Assembly (NCBI GenBank): GCA_963680875.1
Contig: OY804579.1
Coordinates: forward strand, 16,011,506-16,075,505
DNA from: Bathymodiolus brooksi
Lineage: Eukaryota; Mollusca; Bivalvia; Mytilida; Modiolidae
Direction: 5' to 3'
DNA length: 64,000 bases
Part shown: positions 1-13,300 of the stretch, piece by piece
Position numbering within the stretch: position 1 is the stretch's first letter
Layout: each line of letters opens with the position of its first letter
Translations under genes and position numbers: made by a program
Notes under the pieces: generated by a model
Database searches by the model: none
Seen by the model: only the letters and a program-made list of their open reading frames with translations
What the model was told of the DNA's origin: nothing

Positions 1-913
1 TTTCAACTTGATCATTCACTGTAAACCAATTGCTGACAGATTATAGAACACAATAACAAATATAGTATTCTGAGAAAAAAAAATTCTTGATGCTGTAAAA
101 ACAGTGGCTATAACAATGGGACTTTTTGTGTGGGAAATAAATTGTTTTTACATGTGTATATTATAAATTTAATTTACCTTTTTATCAACAGTTTAGATAT
201 ATTTAGCTAATAGCAAATCTCCAACTCTTAGATTAGGCTATTTATTATATAGACAACAAAGAATACCAATAAACACTATATTTTACCTGATGTAATATAT
301 CTTAATTCACTACCTGTCTTGTTCCTTCAAACTTTGTTTCTGCAATTTGGGTTATATTTTTCAGCTTAAATATTGTAACTGGGATTGTATTAAAACATAG
401 ATAAATACCAAAATAGACTGTTTTGCAAGTATAAAATCAACCTTTTATAGGTTTATTTTGTGAAAATGCCACCTCCAAAATTCATTTTGTCATCACGACC
501 ATATCTCATTCATATTTATATGATGTGTGAAACGCTTTGATGATTTTCAACTGCACAAACGAACAATTGTTTTTGATTTAGAAATGACGCGAAGGTTACA
601 GGTTGCACCATAAATTTAGCAGATTCTGTCTGCTAGACAAGGAAACAGAAAAGAAGTTTTGCCAAGATATGATAAAGAAAGAATCATCGTAGGACACTAG
701 CATGACTGATGGTTGATTAAAAATATGTTCTTAGGGTTCGTAGATCAAGAGTTATAAACATATAAACCCATCGGTACTTCATCATTCTATTTTTGACTGA
801 AAGTTTTCCAAATTTTCTATGTCATCAGCATTTATCTGGGTCAGTAAATAAGAGTGTAGGTCATGCGTAATTAGTGATAATATCAGGATTTTGTCTTAGA
901 ACTTTTATCTTAT
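1..913. other. AT-rich intergenic or intronic sequence
   Basis: No coding exon, RNA gene or clear repeat was recognised. The sequence is AT-rich with scattered homopolymer runs. It may hold part of a long first intron of the annexin gene, whose 5' exon is missing. Confidence 0.5.
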
Positions 914-1475
914 TATACCCCCTGCAACGAAGTTGTAGGGGGGTATACTGGTTTCACCATGTCTGTCCGTCTGTAGACAAATCCTATGTCGTACGATAAC
1001 TTGAGTTGTGTTTCTTAGAATCTTTTAAAATTTTATCAGCTGTTTACTGGTGAAGAGAGGAGGATCCCTTTCATTTTTAGACGATTTTCACTTTTGCCAT
1101 TTCAGAGTTATTGGACTTGATATGACGGAAAATAGGATTTTTACCCTATGTCGTATGATCACTTGAGTAGTGTTTTGAAATTTTATCAGCAGCTTACTGG
1201 TGAACAGAGGAGGATTCCTTTCATTTTTGATGATTTTCACTTTTGCCGTTCCAGAGTTATTGGACTTGATATGACGGGAAATAGGATTTTTACCCTATGT
1301 CGTATGATAACTTGAGTAGTGTTTCTCAGAATGTTTTTGAAATTTTATCAGCAGCTTACTGGTGGAGAGAGGAGGGTCCCTTTCATTTTTGACGATTTTC
1401 ACTTATGTTGTTCCAGAGTTATTGGACTTGATATGACGGAAAATAAGATTTTTACCCTATGTCGTATGATAACTT
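914..1475 (+). repeat. Hairpin-headed repeat element with tandem ~149-162 bp core
   Basis: It starts with a near-perfect palindrome at 914-947 (arms TATACCCCCTGCAAC / GTTGtaGGGGGGTATA around GAA), then GTCTGTCCGTCTGT. Three copies of a 149-162 bp unit follow, marked by CTATGTCGTA(C/T)GAT at 984, 1146, 1295 and 1457 and by GAGAGGAGGA plus TTATTGGACTTGATATGACG. The CAACGAAGTTG palindrome is a repeat I remember from many marine invertebrate genomes. The short ORF at 1319-1555 lies in this repeat and is not a gene. Confidence 0.75.
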
Positions 1476-3405
1476 GTTTTATCTCCTTCAAAGTTTATAC
1501 TTTTTTATCTCCTTCCAAGTTTATACTATTGTTTCACTTTAAAGAAAATAACTGAAGAAAATAACCTTAATTGCAGACACTATTATCTCCCTTTAAGTAA
1601 CTATAGTTTATATTCAGTTACAATGCAATTTATATAATCTTATGATATATACATTGTTGACTTTTGTGTCAAAGACTTTTCTGACCTGTTATCAGTTTAT
1701 TATTTGTTGAAAATATTTTCTTGATCTGATTTTGATTTCAAGATTTTATTTGTTTGTTTTTTTTGGGGGGGGGGGGGAGTACTTAATGAAGAAAACTCTG
1801 TTTGAAACATCAAATAAATTGATATCCTTGTTGGTTTTTTTAATCCTATTCAAATTATTTACATTTTGCTTTTATTAATTTAATTAAAAAAAATATATCT
1901 TTGTATAAACCAAATAATTCGAGTATAGTTAATAGAAACCTGACTTGTAATTAAACTATACACTTTATGATTGAAGTTTGACTTTTGAGATAGCTAGTAA
2001 TTAAACTATATACTTTATGATTGAAGTTTGACTTTTGTGATAGCCAGTAATTAAACTATATACTTTATGATTGAAGTTTGACTTTTGAGATAGCCAGGGT
2101 TTTAATTATTTTTATATAATCCATTTTGTAACCATCTTTAATTACTTAATAAAACCAAATTTAATAATAAACATTACTAAATAGTATCTGCACAGTTTAG
2201 CCATTCTTGTAATGTATTGTCCTATTGCTATGCTTTTATACCCAATATTGCTTTTTCTCTATCCCTTGAAATGATTTTTATGAAGAAAACATGAAAATTG
2301 ATACTGCAAGAAAAAAAAATTGCATAAATTTTTCTATGACATATTTTCTATAGAAATAAAAAATGTACATTCTACTTATGATGGGTAAACAAGAGAATTA
2401 TCTCCCTTTAATTTTCTTCGGATTAATAGCATAGTTCCTTTGAACCTGACCAAAAGATGATCTCTAAAGTCAGTTCTTTCTTATTTTTACAGGCTTCCAG
2501 AGGCCACCTTACTGATCATGATGAATCATTTTCTCCTTAGAAAGCTTTAGCTTAGTGACTTGCTAGATTTATGTTGTCTGTATTATGAAAGGGAGATAAC
2601 ACATATTATTATGGTTGTAAAGAAAATGCTTTCCGTGCCTTTTAACACTTGCATATGCTTTATCATTATAAATTATGTAAGATTGAAATATAATTTTTAA
2701 GATATTAATGTATATATCTTCTACAAGAAATTTATTTATTGACATTTGGTATTATGATTTTGACATTAAATATTAATGTAATATGAAACCTATTTAAACT
2801 GAAACAAAACAAAAAACATTAGGACATTAATAAAGTATGAAATTACTGTGAGTTTCATTTATTTATTTATTTTCATTTATTTAAAAATGAACAAAATTTC
2901 AGCTACTGAGTACATTTGTATGTCATAAAGGTAATTCTATTTAAATAGGTTTCTCTACATAGTAAAATACATGATTTATGACACATGTTAAAACATTGAT
3001 AAAACTTAGTATGATTGAATACAATGTGAACTCATGACAATTTGTGATGATATGTTTAGTGACAAAGGGTAATTACTATGATATTTTATATTATATAAAT
3101 ATATATTTATTCTCTAAATATAATGAGGTAAATGGTTTGTTAAGGTTGTTTTATACACCTTCAAGAGGTAGAGATAAATTGTCAATCACTTGGAGCAGGA
3201 TATTTTAGTATCAGACAGATATATATCAGAACTTTTTTTTCTATAGTAAATACAAAATTTTTATATATAAGACAGTACTAACTGACTTATCAACCCTGAA
3301 GATATACTGTTATATTAAACTTTTGAAATACATGTATGTACAAAATGCAACTTGTATGCATCATAAATTATTTTTAGACAAATTTATATACATGTACATA
3401 TATGA
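1476..3405. other. AT-rich DNA with short repeats
   Basis: No gene is visible. Contents are a run of 13 G at 1765-1777, the 50-bp triplication at 1948-2097, and several GGGAGATAA / TATCTCCCTTT motifs that are common in molluscan intergenic DNA. Confidence 0.5.
1948..2097. repeat. Three tandem copies of a 50-bp unit
   Basis: Copies start at 1948, 1998 and 2048, each beginning TAATTAAACTATA and ending TTGACTTTTG(A/T)GATAGC. Only a few substitutions separate them, so the duplication is fairly recent. Confidence 0.85.
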
Positions 3406-3569
3406 TAGTGTTTCAGCTAGACTTCGAAATCTACAGGACAATTGACAGTTTTATCAAAATTTCTCCAGGACATTCTTTAATGATTAAGAATTTTTTTTTA
3501 TAAAGTTCTTCAGGACAATTTTAGAATAGGTGGCAAATGTCCTGAAACAGGTGCCTAGCTGAATCACTG
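3406..3569. mobile_element. Small TIR element (MITE), hAT-like termini
   Basis: The termini are TAGTGTTTCAGCTAGAC on the left and the inverse of CAGTGATTCAGCTAGGC on the right, giving an inverted repeat of about 16 bases. There is no coding capacity in 164 bp. CAGTG-type ends suggest hAT, but flanking duplications are only loosely alike (TATGA shared). Confidence 0.5.
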
Positions 3570-3765
3570 ATATGAATTTATATATTTGTAGGTGAAAATA
3601 ATATAAATAATATTTTTATTTCAAAGATTGTCAGGAGATTGTGTTCTTCACAAACTTAGTACAATATTAATGAAATAAGGAAAAGTCATTTACATATCAG
3701 TATGTCATAAGAAATTAAAAAAAAATAAATATATATTTTGAAGACTGTCACGATTTTAGATAAAA

Positions 3766-5110
3766 ACATAGATATCTAATTTAGTGTGTGTGACAAGTTT
3801 CTGTAATAACCTTCATCAGGTATGTTCAAAGTCAATAGATTGGAAAGACAAATAATTTTAAAATCTTTGGGAGTAAGAATAATACCAAAGGGCCTAAACA
3901 GTATAGCTAAAGTGTTTTACTCTCCTGACAATTATGACAATTCAATTCAAATGAATATGTCAGTTCCTTTGGTTTGTTTAAGAGACTACAGTAGATGAAA
4001 ATATTTTCCTTTCCAGTTTTTGTAATGATAAATATAATGAAATGTTTGCCAAATAAAAATTGCATATATATATTGTTAAAATTGTTGACAATATAATTTT
4101 TTTTTTCTCGATTATTGTCAACAATAATTATTCACATTAATTGTTATATTATTTACTGGTAATTTAATAACGAAAATAGCAATATGAAATTACATATCAT
4201 AATGTGGAATTAGACAGAATGTTGTCAAAGTTATCCTTATTCACTATTGTCTTCAACCATGTAAGAATATGTACAGTGGAACTTGTGCAATCCGACACCT
4301 GAGTTTTCCGACATCCTGTGACATCTGACAAAAATTGATGGTCCCAAAGTATTTCTGTAAATTAAAATAAAACCTGAGTATTCTGACATCCTTATACAAT
4401 CCGACACATTTCCATTGTCCCTAGGTGTGTCAGATTAGACAGGATCCACTGTACATCATTTTTTGACACAAATTTATATCATGTATGATGTACAAGTTGT
4501 TGCAGATTACCCTTGCCTTTCATAGTTTGCGTGAAGAGTTGATTGTTTGTCCGTGATCATCTTTATATGTTCTTTAAACGATTCTTTAATTTATATTATA
4601 TAATTAGTGTTCATATACCGGTACTTATATTATGTGTTAGAGATTATGCAATATGATTATTTCTGTTAAAAGATTTCAAATGTTATTGAACATTTATTAA
4701 ATTAAATCAATATATACACTAAAAATGCAGTTTATTTCATTTGTTTTGTATTCTTAAGATATGATTTTATAATCCAATGTTATTGTAAGTAACATCTTAT
4801 TTGTGTGGCTGTTAAACAAAACCAAAAGTGAAAGTAAACAATCTGAGTCATTACATCATCCAATAAAAACTTCTCCTGTATGTATGCTATAATCTCTTAG
4901 AAATAACTAAGATACATAGTGAATAAAACAGATTCTTGCATATACTTTGGATAGTAAATCCTTGTTTATAAAAATGTAGATGTCAAATATAGTGCATACA
5001 ACATGTTTCTGGAATAACCTTCATTAGGTACACTCAAAGTCAAAAAAGTTTTGGGAGCAATAAAACCAAAGGGTCTAAACAGGATAGCCAAATTCTTCTA
5101 CGGTCACCTA
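3766..5110. repeat. Two diverged copies of one interspersed repeat
   Basis: Sequence at about 3766-3940 and again at 4970-5110 shares, in order, AATAACCTTCAT(C/T)AGGTA, CAAAGTCAA, TTTGGGAG and AATACCAAAGGGCCTAAACA versus AAACCAAAGGGTCTAAACAG. Both are in the same orientation. The coordinates span both copies and the sequence between them. Confidence 0.6.
4274..4451. mobile_element. TIR element with TA duplications, pogo/Tigger-like MITE
   Basis: TA flanks both sides (4272-4273 and 4452-4453). The left end is CAGTGGAACTTGTGCAATCC; the right end, inverted, is CAGTGGATCCTGTCTAATCT, so about 24 bases pair with few mismatches. At 178 bp it cannot code for a transposase. CAG termini plus a TA duplication fit pogo-type Tc1/mariner derivatives. 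Confidence 0.7.
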
Positions 5111-5406
5111 TAAACTGAACACTTGTCTATACCAAACACAATATTAGGTCCCAAGAAAAGATTTCACTTTATTCATCAGTTGGGAAAAAATAACTTGGTT
5201 CAAGCAAATGTAGGATGTCAAGAAAGTGGTTAAAGGAGTGTAATACTAACATTGTTCATGATAGTTGCGGTACTAACGTTAGGGTGGCAAACTACACCGC
5301 TTTTGTGTAAGAATCATCATGTAAAAGATACTTGTCCTCAATTTAACAACAAAGGAATGAGGATGTATATGAGCATGACAGATAATATATTAAAAATTTA
5401 GTAATG

Positions 5407-5560
5407 TGATCAATTTAGTCAGTGATTTGCGGCAGGTTGGTGGTTTTCTCCTGGTACGATCAGGTTTCCTTCACCAATAAAATTGATCGCCATGATATTT
5501 ATAACTGAAATATTGTTGAAAGTGGCATTAAATGCCATAACCCTAACAAACCCTAAGAAT
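5407..5560 (-). repeat. Inverted copy of the GTGTTTAAC short interspersed repeat
   Basis: Read in reverse complement this matches the plus-strand copies at 8487 and 9190: GGCATTTAATGCCACTTTCAACAATATTTCAG-like sequence (as AAATATTGTTGAAAGTGGCA on the plus strand), then a GGTGAAGGAAACCTGATCGTACCAGGAGAAAACCACC-like segment. It is more diverged than the other copies. Confidence 0.7.
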
Positions 5561-7266
5561 TCAGTAAACAATCAACTTACTATATATGAGGAATCAATGA
5601 TAGCTCTGTCATACCATACAGCAGTTTATTTCGTGGTGTGCAGATTTTATTCACAGGACAATCACCAAAATAAAGACCACCAATATTACTGTAATATGTT
5701 ACACATTGCTTAACGGAAAACTGCAAGTTATCATGAAATTGCAAACTACCAAATATTTCCATATACCGATACTAGTATTACAGAAAAAAAGTTTAAACTG
5801 TGATGGTCATCAATTCCTCCAATGTTTATTATTCAAAATCAATAAATTTTACACCCCTCTTACCTTATATCCTATTGTGAGAGTTAATACCTTTCAGTGT
5901 CTGTAGGGGAGGGATGATCTTAGCTGCTAACAAATAAACACCAATTTGTCTCGATTGGTCTTCATCATCACTTTCTTGGGAAATGTCAGATTTTGTCATT
6001 CATTAATTTAGGATTGTATATATTACGAAAGGATGAATTAATTTGAGAAGAATTATTATTCAGTATTCTGCTTCTTACTATTATTAATAAAACCTACTCC
6101 TTTATAAGGCAACTTTATCATAAACTCAGGGACTAGCCTGCAACTCCTTAAATTACAACGAAAATATTTCATTGAAAAAAAATACCTATTTGAGCAATAA
6201 ATGGCTGGTGATATTTGCTGATTTTGTCATTGAACTCCATAGTAAACTGTCATGGCAACATATTATATTTTGACATCAATTATTTCCTTTCTGCCTTTTT
6301 TGTTTTTGTTTTTCTTAGCGGTTGATCTTGGAACACAGTGAGGTGAAGCATATCCAAAAATCAAAATTACACTAAAGAAAATATTATACAATAGAAAAAT
6401 TGTCTTGTCCATTAACTTTAAGCTAGCTCATTAGAGCTATGAGAACCTGGCTTCCTGGCCATTGTAATGGCAATCTTCATGTTAATTTTTGTCATCACTT
6501 GGTGTCTGTCATGTCTGATTGTTTTTAGTTTCTCACATTTTATTCTTCACTTCTGACACCATTGGACAAATTTAAATAATTTTGATATTCCTTGGCTGGT
6601 CTTCTTTTACAATTATAACTGACATCCCCATCATGCTCCATCCAAAATGGCAGCCATTGTTAAAAATAAACCACTACATTCTTAATTGGTTGAATTTAAA
6701 CTGTGGCTATGTGTTTATCAGAGAAAAAACAAGACCTTTTAATAATGTCACAATGAGATCACAGATATGTCATTATATTTTACACCAAATGTCAAAATAT
6801 ATCAATTGTCCAATTTACAGGAGATATTTTAATGATGGACTTGAATGTGAGACACCAGGATCTTATATCATCAAGCTGCTTCTTCTGCATTTAAGTTTGT
6901 CTTGGTTTACATGCAATTTTATTCATAAATGATGAATAACAAAAATATTTGCATTTCAACCATACATTAAATACCAGTAGTCATATTTATTATTTAGCTT
7001 CAAGGTATACATGATGCATGTCACATGGAAAAAAAAGTACACATTTTGAATTAAGTGTAATGGAAGATTTAAATTTTGTTATCCAGTTTTCAGTTGATTA
7101 ATGTCCTAATATTACTTCTCTGAGATAAAAGATATGGAAGTTCTTACCAACAGATCAAAGTTAACTTTGAGGTTACCAAGGAAACCACTTATAGTAATTC
7201 TAATATAACATAAGATTGACTATATTGAAATATTAAATAATTAAATAGAAATTTTCATTTTCATAG

Positions 7267-7341
7267 GAGATGCTTATTCTGGACAGGGCACACCTGGATA
7301 TCCTGCCCAAGGACAGGGCTACCCTGGTCAGCCTACTGCAG
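7267..7341 (+). CDS. Annexin exon a: start of visible Gly/Pro/Gln-rich region
   Basis: The exon follows an acceptor ending TTTTCATAG and ends before GTAAAA. It begins with two bases of a split codon and reads [20 protein letters not shown] and onward, the low-complexity GYP/GQ composition of annexin A7/A11 N-termini. It ends with one base of a Gly codon that the next exon completes. The preceding coding exon was not found in the 7.2 kb upstream. Confidence 0.85.
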
Positions 7342-10300
7342 GTAAAAGTATTTATAGGAAACGCCATGCAGTACCATGTATAGAAATATATCATCTTAAA
7401 AAAAAAAAGTGGTATAAGAAATATAAATTCTGGAAGATAGGTATATGTGGGGTGGTATGGTGTTTAACCTCACTTTCAACAATATTTCAGTTATATCATG
7501 GTCAGGTCAGTTTCATTGATGAAGGAAACCACTGACCTGCCACATATATAATATAGACATGCTCTTTTGAATTTCTAGTTGTATAATAAGTTAATTTTTA
7601 TAGATCCATGTCATCTCTCCACAGGCTTGGAATCAAATAAATTAAACTCTATAGGTCAAAGTCTTTTCTCCGTGTGAATCTTAGAATTGTAAAAACAATT
7701 GTTTTCAAGTATTGATAATAACATCAGTGAAAGATTTCAATTCTGTAATATAACCCACTTGATGAATGCCTAGATGCTGTGAGAGAATAGAAATTGTATT
7801 TCTCTTAATATCTTAATTTCTTTGAATAAAGTGACAGTTTAGGTTGGCATACATATCTTTTTTGTCAAATTACGGAGTCATATTAGCCTCATACATTAAC
7901 TTCCTGCAACACCTTCACCATGATATAGCTGAAAAATTGCTGAGTTGGCATTAAACAACAATCACTCACTCACTCCTGCAACACTAGTGATTGTCATGGT
8001 AGATATTTTTTTCTAATTTGTTCTACCTTATTTATGAAGAGGTTCTTTGCTGTAAATAATTTCAAGACTAATTACAACTGAGTTTGTTTTTATTTCAGGT
8101 GGTTTTTCTGCTACTCCAGCTAGTGGTGGATTTGCCCAGCCCCCGGCAGGAGGTGCTGGATTTGCACAACCCCCTGCAGGAGGTGCTGGATATGGAGCTC
8201 CCCAACAAGGTGGACTCCCTTACGGTGTTCCAGGGGGTGCGCCTCAAGGACAACCAGGAGGAATTCCGTATGGTGCCCCTGGGGGAATACCTCCTCAACA
8301 GCACTCCCCTGCTCCACCCAACTATGCTCAGTCTGGGGTAAGTTGCAAATATAAAAAAAATAATAAACTCAATAATGATACTATGTTAAAAACCCAGAAA
8401 CTATGTAACTAATATTAATTCAAGAAACATTCAAGAAGAAGAACCAGCATTGTTCAGATGTGAATCTGTCTTACATTCTTGAGGTCAGGTTTAGGTCTAG
8501 GGTGTTTAATGCCACTTTCAACAATATTTCAGTTATATCATGGCAGTCAGTTTTATTGGTGGAGAAAACCGGAGTACCCGGAGAAAACCACTGACATGTC
8601 ACAAGTCACTGACAAACTTTTTCCCATAATGTATCGAATACACCTCACCATGAACGGGGTTCAAACTCACAACTTTAGTGGTGATTGGCACTGATTGCAC
8701 AGGTAGTTGTAAATCCAACTAACATACGATCACGACCGCGACGGACCCTATTTATTATATGTAGGTGGTACTAGTACAATATGTACATCACCAATAAACC
8801 ACGTTCTACACCAAATCAACAAGAAAACAAAATATAACTGAAATAATCTTACAAATATTATACTGTCGTAGCTTTATTATGGAAACAAGTGGAAGAGAGA
8901 AAAAAAACCTGGTTTTATGAAGCTGGTGCATGTATTATATATTCTATCTATAAGAGTGATATGATTATATATAAAATATTTACAGGTTCCTGGGGGTCCT
9001 AATGTAGGCACGGCTACAACAGGGATGGCTAACATGAACTTACAGGCTAACATGGTAGAGAGGTCAAGGCCAACTGTTGTACCAGCCAAGCCATTCTCTG
9101 CTGAAGATGATGCAAAGATTCTAAGGAAAGCAATGAAAGGAATGGGTATGATTTAAAGATAAAGGAATATGCTGTTTTTTTTACCTTCTGAAGGATTGGT
9201 TTGTTTATGGTGTTTAACGCTACTTTCAACAATATTTCAGCTATATCGCGGCGGTCAGTTTTATTGGTGGAGGAAATTGGAGTACCCGGAGAAAACCACC
9301 AACCAGCCGCAAGTCACTGACAGACTTTATCACATAATGTTGTTTATCCTGCAGTGACAGCATTTACAGACCAATATAGCCTGCCCAATATTTTTTTTGA
9401 TATTGGTCAGTTATAAATAGAACATACAAATGTAAGCTCCGCCCACATCGGAGCACATCGGGGGGTATTGTTTTCAAATACATACACACAATTATTTCAA
9501 ATACTTTTATCATCGTCCAGTAAACGTTTATTTACGATTTAAAATTGCAGGATAAATACAATACATGTGCACTGTCGAAGCATATAGGTAAATATGTGTA
9601 TTCGGTGCGAAACGTGGGAAAAGGCGAGGCAAAGCCTCGCCTTTTCCTCCGTTTCTAAGCCTCATACACATATTACCTATATGCTTCGACAGTGCACAAG
9701 TATTGTATATATATGTTGAGTACACCTCACATGAGCGGGATTCAAACTCACAACGTTAGTGGTGATCGGCACTGATTGCATAGGTAGCCATAAATTCAAC
9801 TACCATACAATCTTGACCATGACAGCCCCTCCTTCTGATGGAGCTCTGGTAAATAGATAGAAGGCTAATAGGTTCTTATATGAGTTCACATTGAATATCA
9901 GGAATATCTTACATGATTGTAAACAATTCCATGAAAAACGTAGAATTTCTCACACGAGTCGAAGATATCCTGATCTTCAATTTTTGGCAGAATATAAGAA
10001 GATTTATTCCATAAAATATGACTTTAAAACTCTACTGATCAAAGGATTGATGCCAAAGTTTGGGCAATTTCCATTGTAATGTCAAATCATTCATGACGTT
10101 TAGTATGGTTATCTTTAGCATAGAAAAAATTGGTGTTATTGATTGGACATATACTCATGCATAGCTGCACATGACCCTGTCTCCTCTCTCATGGAAAAGC
10201 TCAGTTTACAGAAGAAATAAATTCTCACTTCTGTTTTGGTGTTGTTATACTACATTCTAGTAATCAGTCATGATGAAATATTTCCTGTAATTATCTCTTC

Positions 10301-13300
10301 AGGTAGAGACAGGTGTTATTCCTGTTTTGCCTTACTTAAAGTATCTGTTTATTATATCAGTTATCATTCTCATCAGCTGATCACCACTTTTGTGTAGATG
10401 ACATAACCCTGCCACATTTTTGTGCCTGTCCCAAGCCAGGTCCTGGATTTCCAATGTCATATGTTCGTTTTGTTGATATTGGTGAAATTTTTAACATCAC
10501 TGTCTAAATTTCTTTTCATTATAAAGACCTAACAAACATGATTGGTTAATTGGTGAAATCAAGTCTTTTTTGTATGGCCTGTGATTATGAATCAGAGTGG
10601 TTGATAGTGCTGTATAAATTGTTACACACAAAAAGCACGAAAAGCTTACCATAAAAATTGTTCCATATTGATGAAGACATATGGGAGGTTAATAAATAGC
10701 ACATGAAGACATATGGGAGGTTAATAAATAGCACATGAAGACATATGGGAGGTTAATAAATAGCACATGAAGACATATGGGAGGTTAATAAATAGCACAT
10801 GAAGACATATGGGAGGTTAATAAATAGCACATGAAGACATATGGGAGGTTAATAAATAGCACATGAAGACATATGAGAGGCTAATAAATAGCACATGAAG
10901 ACATGGGAGGTTAATAAATAGCACATGAAGACATATGGGAGGCTAATAAATAGCACATGAAGACACATGGGAGGCTAATAAATAGCACATGAAGACACAT
11001 GGGAGGTTAATAAATAGCACATGAAGACATATGGGAGGTTAATAAATAGCACATGAAGACATATGGGAGGTTAATAAATAGCACATGAAGACATGAGAGG
11101 CTAATAAATAGCACATGAAGACATATGGGAGGCTAATAAATAGCACATGAAGACATATGGGAGGTTAATAAATAGCACATGAAGACATATGGGAGGCTAA
11201 TAAATAGCACATGAAGACATATGGGAGGCTAATAAATAGCACATGAAGACATGGGAGGTTAATAAATAGCACATGAAGACATATGGGAGGTTAATAAATA
11301 GCACATGAAGACATATGGGAGGCTAATAAATAGCACATGAAGACATATGGGAGGCTAATAAATAGCACATGAAGACATATGGGAGGTTAATAAATAGCAC
11401 ATGAAGACATGGGAGGCTAATAAATAGCACACTGTACATGTTTTTGTTATTTATCTATTTTTAGGTACTGATGAGAGAGCTATTGTAGAGTGTATCAGTC
11501 GTAGGACAAACAAACAGAGACAGGAAATCCTTGTTATGTTTAAAACACTTTATGGCAAGGTAAGTGTCAATGAACTTGACAAAAATGAGAGTTTTACTTT
11601 CTTACTTCATTTGTTTTCTTCAAACCCCTAGACAAAGAAAAACTGTTAGATACTATTAATACAGTTAAACCTGCTTTAGTGACCACCTCTATTAAGTTAC
11701 AGTTAAACCTGCTTTAGTAACTACCTCTATTAAGTTACAGTTAAACCTGCTTTAGTGACCACCTCTATTAAGTTACAGTTAAACCTGCTTTAGTGACCAC
11801 CTCTATTAATACAGTTAAACCTGCTTTAGTGACCACCTCTATTAAGTTACAGTTAAACCTGCTTTAGTGACCACCTCTATTAATACAGTTAAACCTGCTT
11901 TAGTGACCACCTCTATTAAGTTACAGTTAAACCTGCTTTAGTGACCACCTCTATTAAGTTACAGTTAAACCTGCTTTAGTGACCACCTCTATTAATACAG
12001 TTAAACCTGCTTTAGTGACCACCTCTATTAAGTTACAGTTAAACCTGCTTTAGTGACCACCTCTATTAAGTTACAGTTAAACCTGCTTTAGTGACCACCT
12101 CTATTAAGTTACAGTTAAACCTGCTTTAGTGACCACCTCTATTAAGTTACAGTTAAACCTGCTTTAGTGACCACCTCTATTAATACAGTTAAACATGCTT
12201 TAGTGACCACCTCTATTAAGTTACAGTTAAACCTGCTTTAGTGACCACCTCTATTAAGTTACAGTTAAACCTGCTTTAGTGACCACCTCTATTAAGTTAC
12301 AGTTAAACCTGCTTTAGTGACCACCTCTATTAATACAGTTAAACCTGCTTTAGTGACCACCTCTATTAAGTTACAGTTAAACCTGCTTTAGTGACCACCT
12401 CTATTAATACAGTTAAACCTGATTTAGTGACCACCTCTATTAATACAGTTAAACCTGCTTTAGTGACCACCTCTATTAAGTTACAGTTAAACCTGCTTTA
12501 GTGACCACCTCTATTAAGTTACAGTTAAACCTGCTTTAGTGACCACCTCTATTAATACAGTTAAACCTGCTTTAGTGACCACCTCTATTAAGTTACAGTT
12601 AAACCTGCTTTAGTGACCACCTCTATTAATACAGTTAAACCTGATTTAGTGACCACCTCTATTAATACAGTTAAACCTGCTTTAGTGACCACCTCTATTA
12701 AGTTACAGTTAAACCTGCTTTAGTGACCACCTCTATTAAGTTACAGTTAAACCTGCTTTAGTGACCACCTCTATTAATACAGTTAAACCTGCTTTAGTGA
12801 CCACCTCTATTAAGTTACAGTTAAACCTGCTTTAGTGACCACCTCTATTAAGTTACAGTTAAACCTGCTTTAGTGACCACCTCTATTAAGTTACAGTTAA
12901 ACCTGCTTTAGTGACCACCTCTATTAAGTTACAGTTAAACCTGCTTTAGTGACCACCTCTATTAAGTTACAGTTAAACCTGCTTTAGTGACCACCTCTAT
13001 TAAGTTACAGTTAAACCTGCTTTAGTGACCACCTCTATTAAGTTACAGTTAAACCTGCTTTAGTGACCACCTCTATTAAGTTACAGTTAAACCTGCTTTA
13101 GTGACCACCTCTATTAATACAGTTAAACCTGCTTTAGTGACCACCTCTATTAAGTTACAGTTAAACCTGCTTTAGTGACCACCTCTATTAAGTTACAGTT
13201 AAACCTGCTTTAGTGATCACCTCTATTAAGTTACAGTTAAACCTGCTTTAGTGACCACCTCTATTAAGTTACAGTTAAACCTGCTTTAGTGACCACCTCT

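Larger units (their letters stand above)
3570..7266. other. AT-rich DNA upstream of the first recognised annexin exon
   Basis: No coding exon is recognised here, although at least one annexin exon must lie upstream. It holds the TIR element at 4274, a 13-bp perfect stem (4081-4093 / 4112-4124), two diverged copies of one repeat (about 3766-3940 and 4970-5110), an inverted copy of the GTGTTTAAC repeat (about 5407-5560) and a copy of a repeat shared with 15660-15900. ORFs of 60-116 codons here have no recognisable features. Confidence 0.5.

Noticed and set aside
2480..2540. Possible upstream annexin exon after TTTTTACAG
   Set aside because: The following frame is not Gly/Pro-rich, gives a short peptide and has no donor matching the phase required by exon 7267.
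6582..6932. 116-codon plus-strand ORF
   Set aside because: No recognisable domain or motif, AT-rich composition, no splice or promoter context; most likely chance.
8590..8745. tRNA gene within the GTGTTTAAC repeat
   Set aside because: GGTTCAAACTC resembles a B box, but no cloverleaf or anticodon arm could be traced; it is at best a SINE promoter relic.
10672..11430. CRISPR-like array
   Set aside because: The 32-bp units are directly contiguous with no unique spacers, there are no cas genes, and the array lies in a eukaryotic intron.
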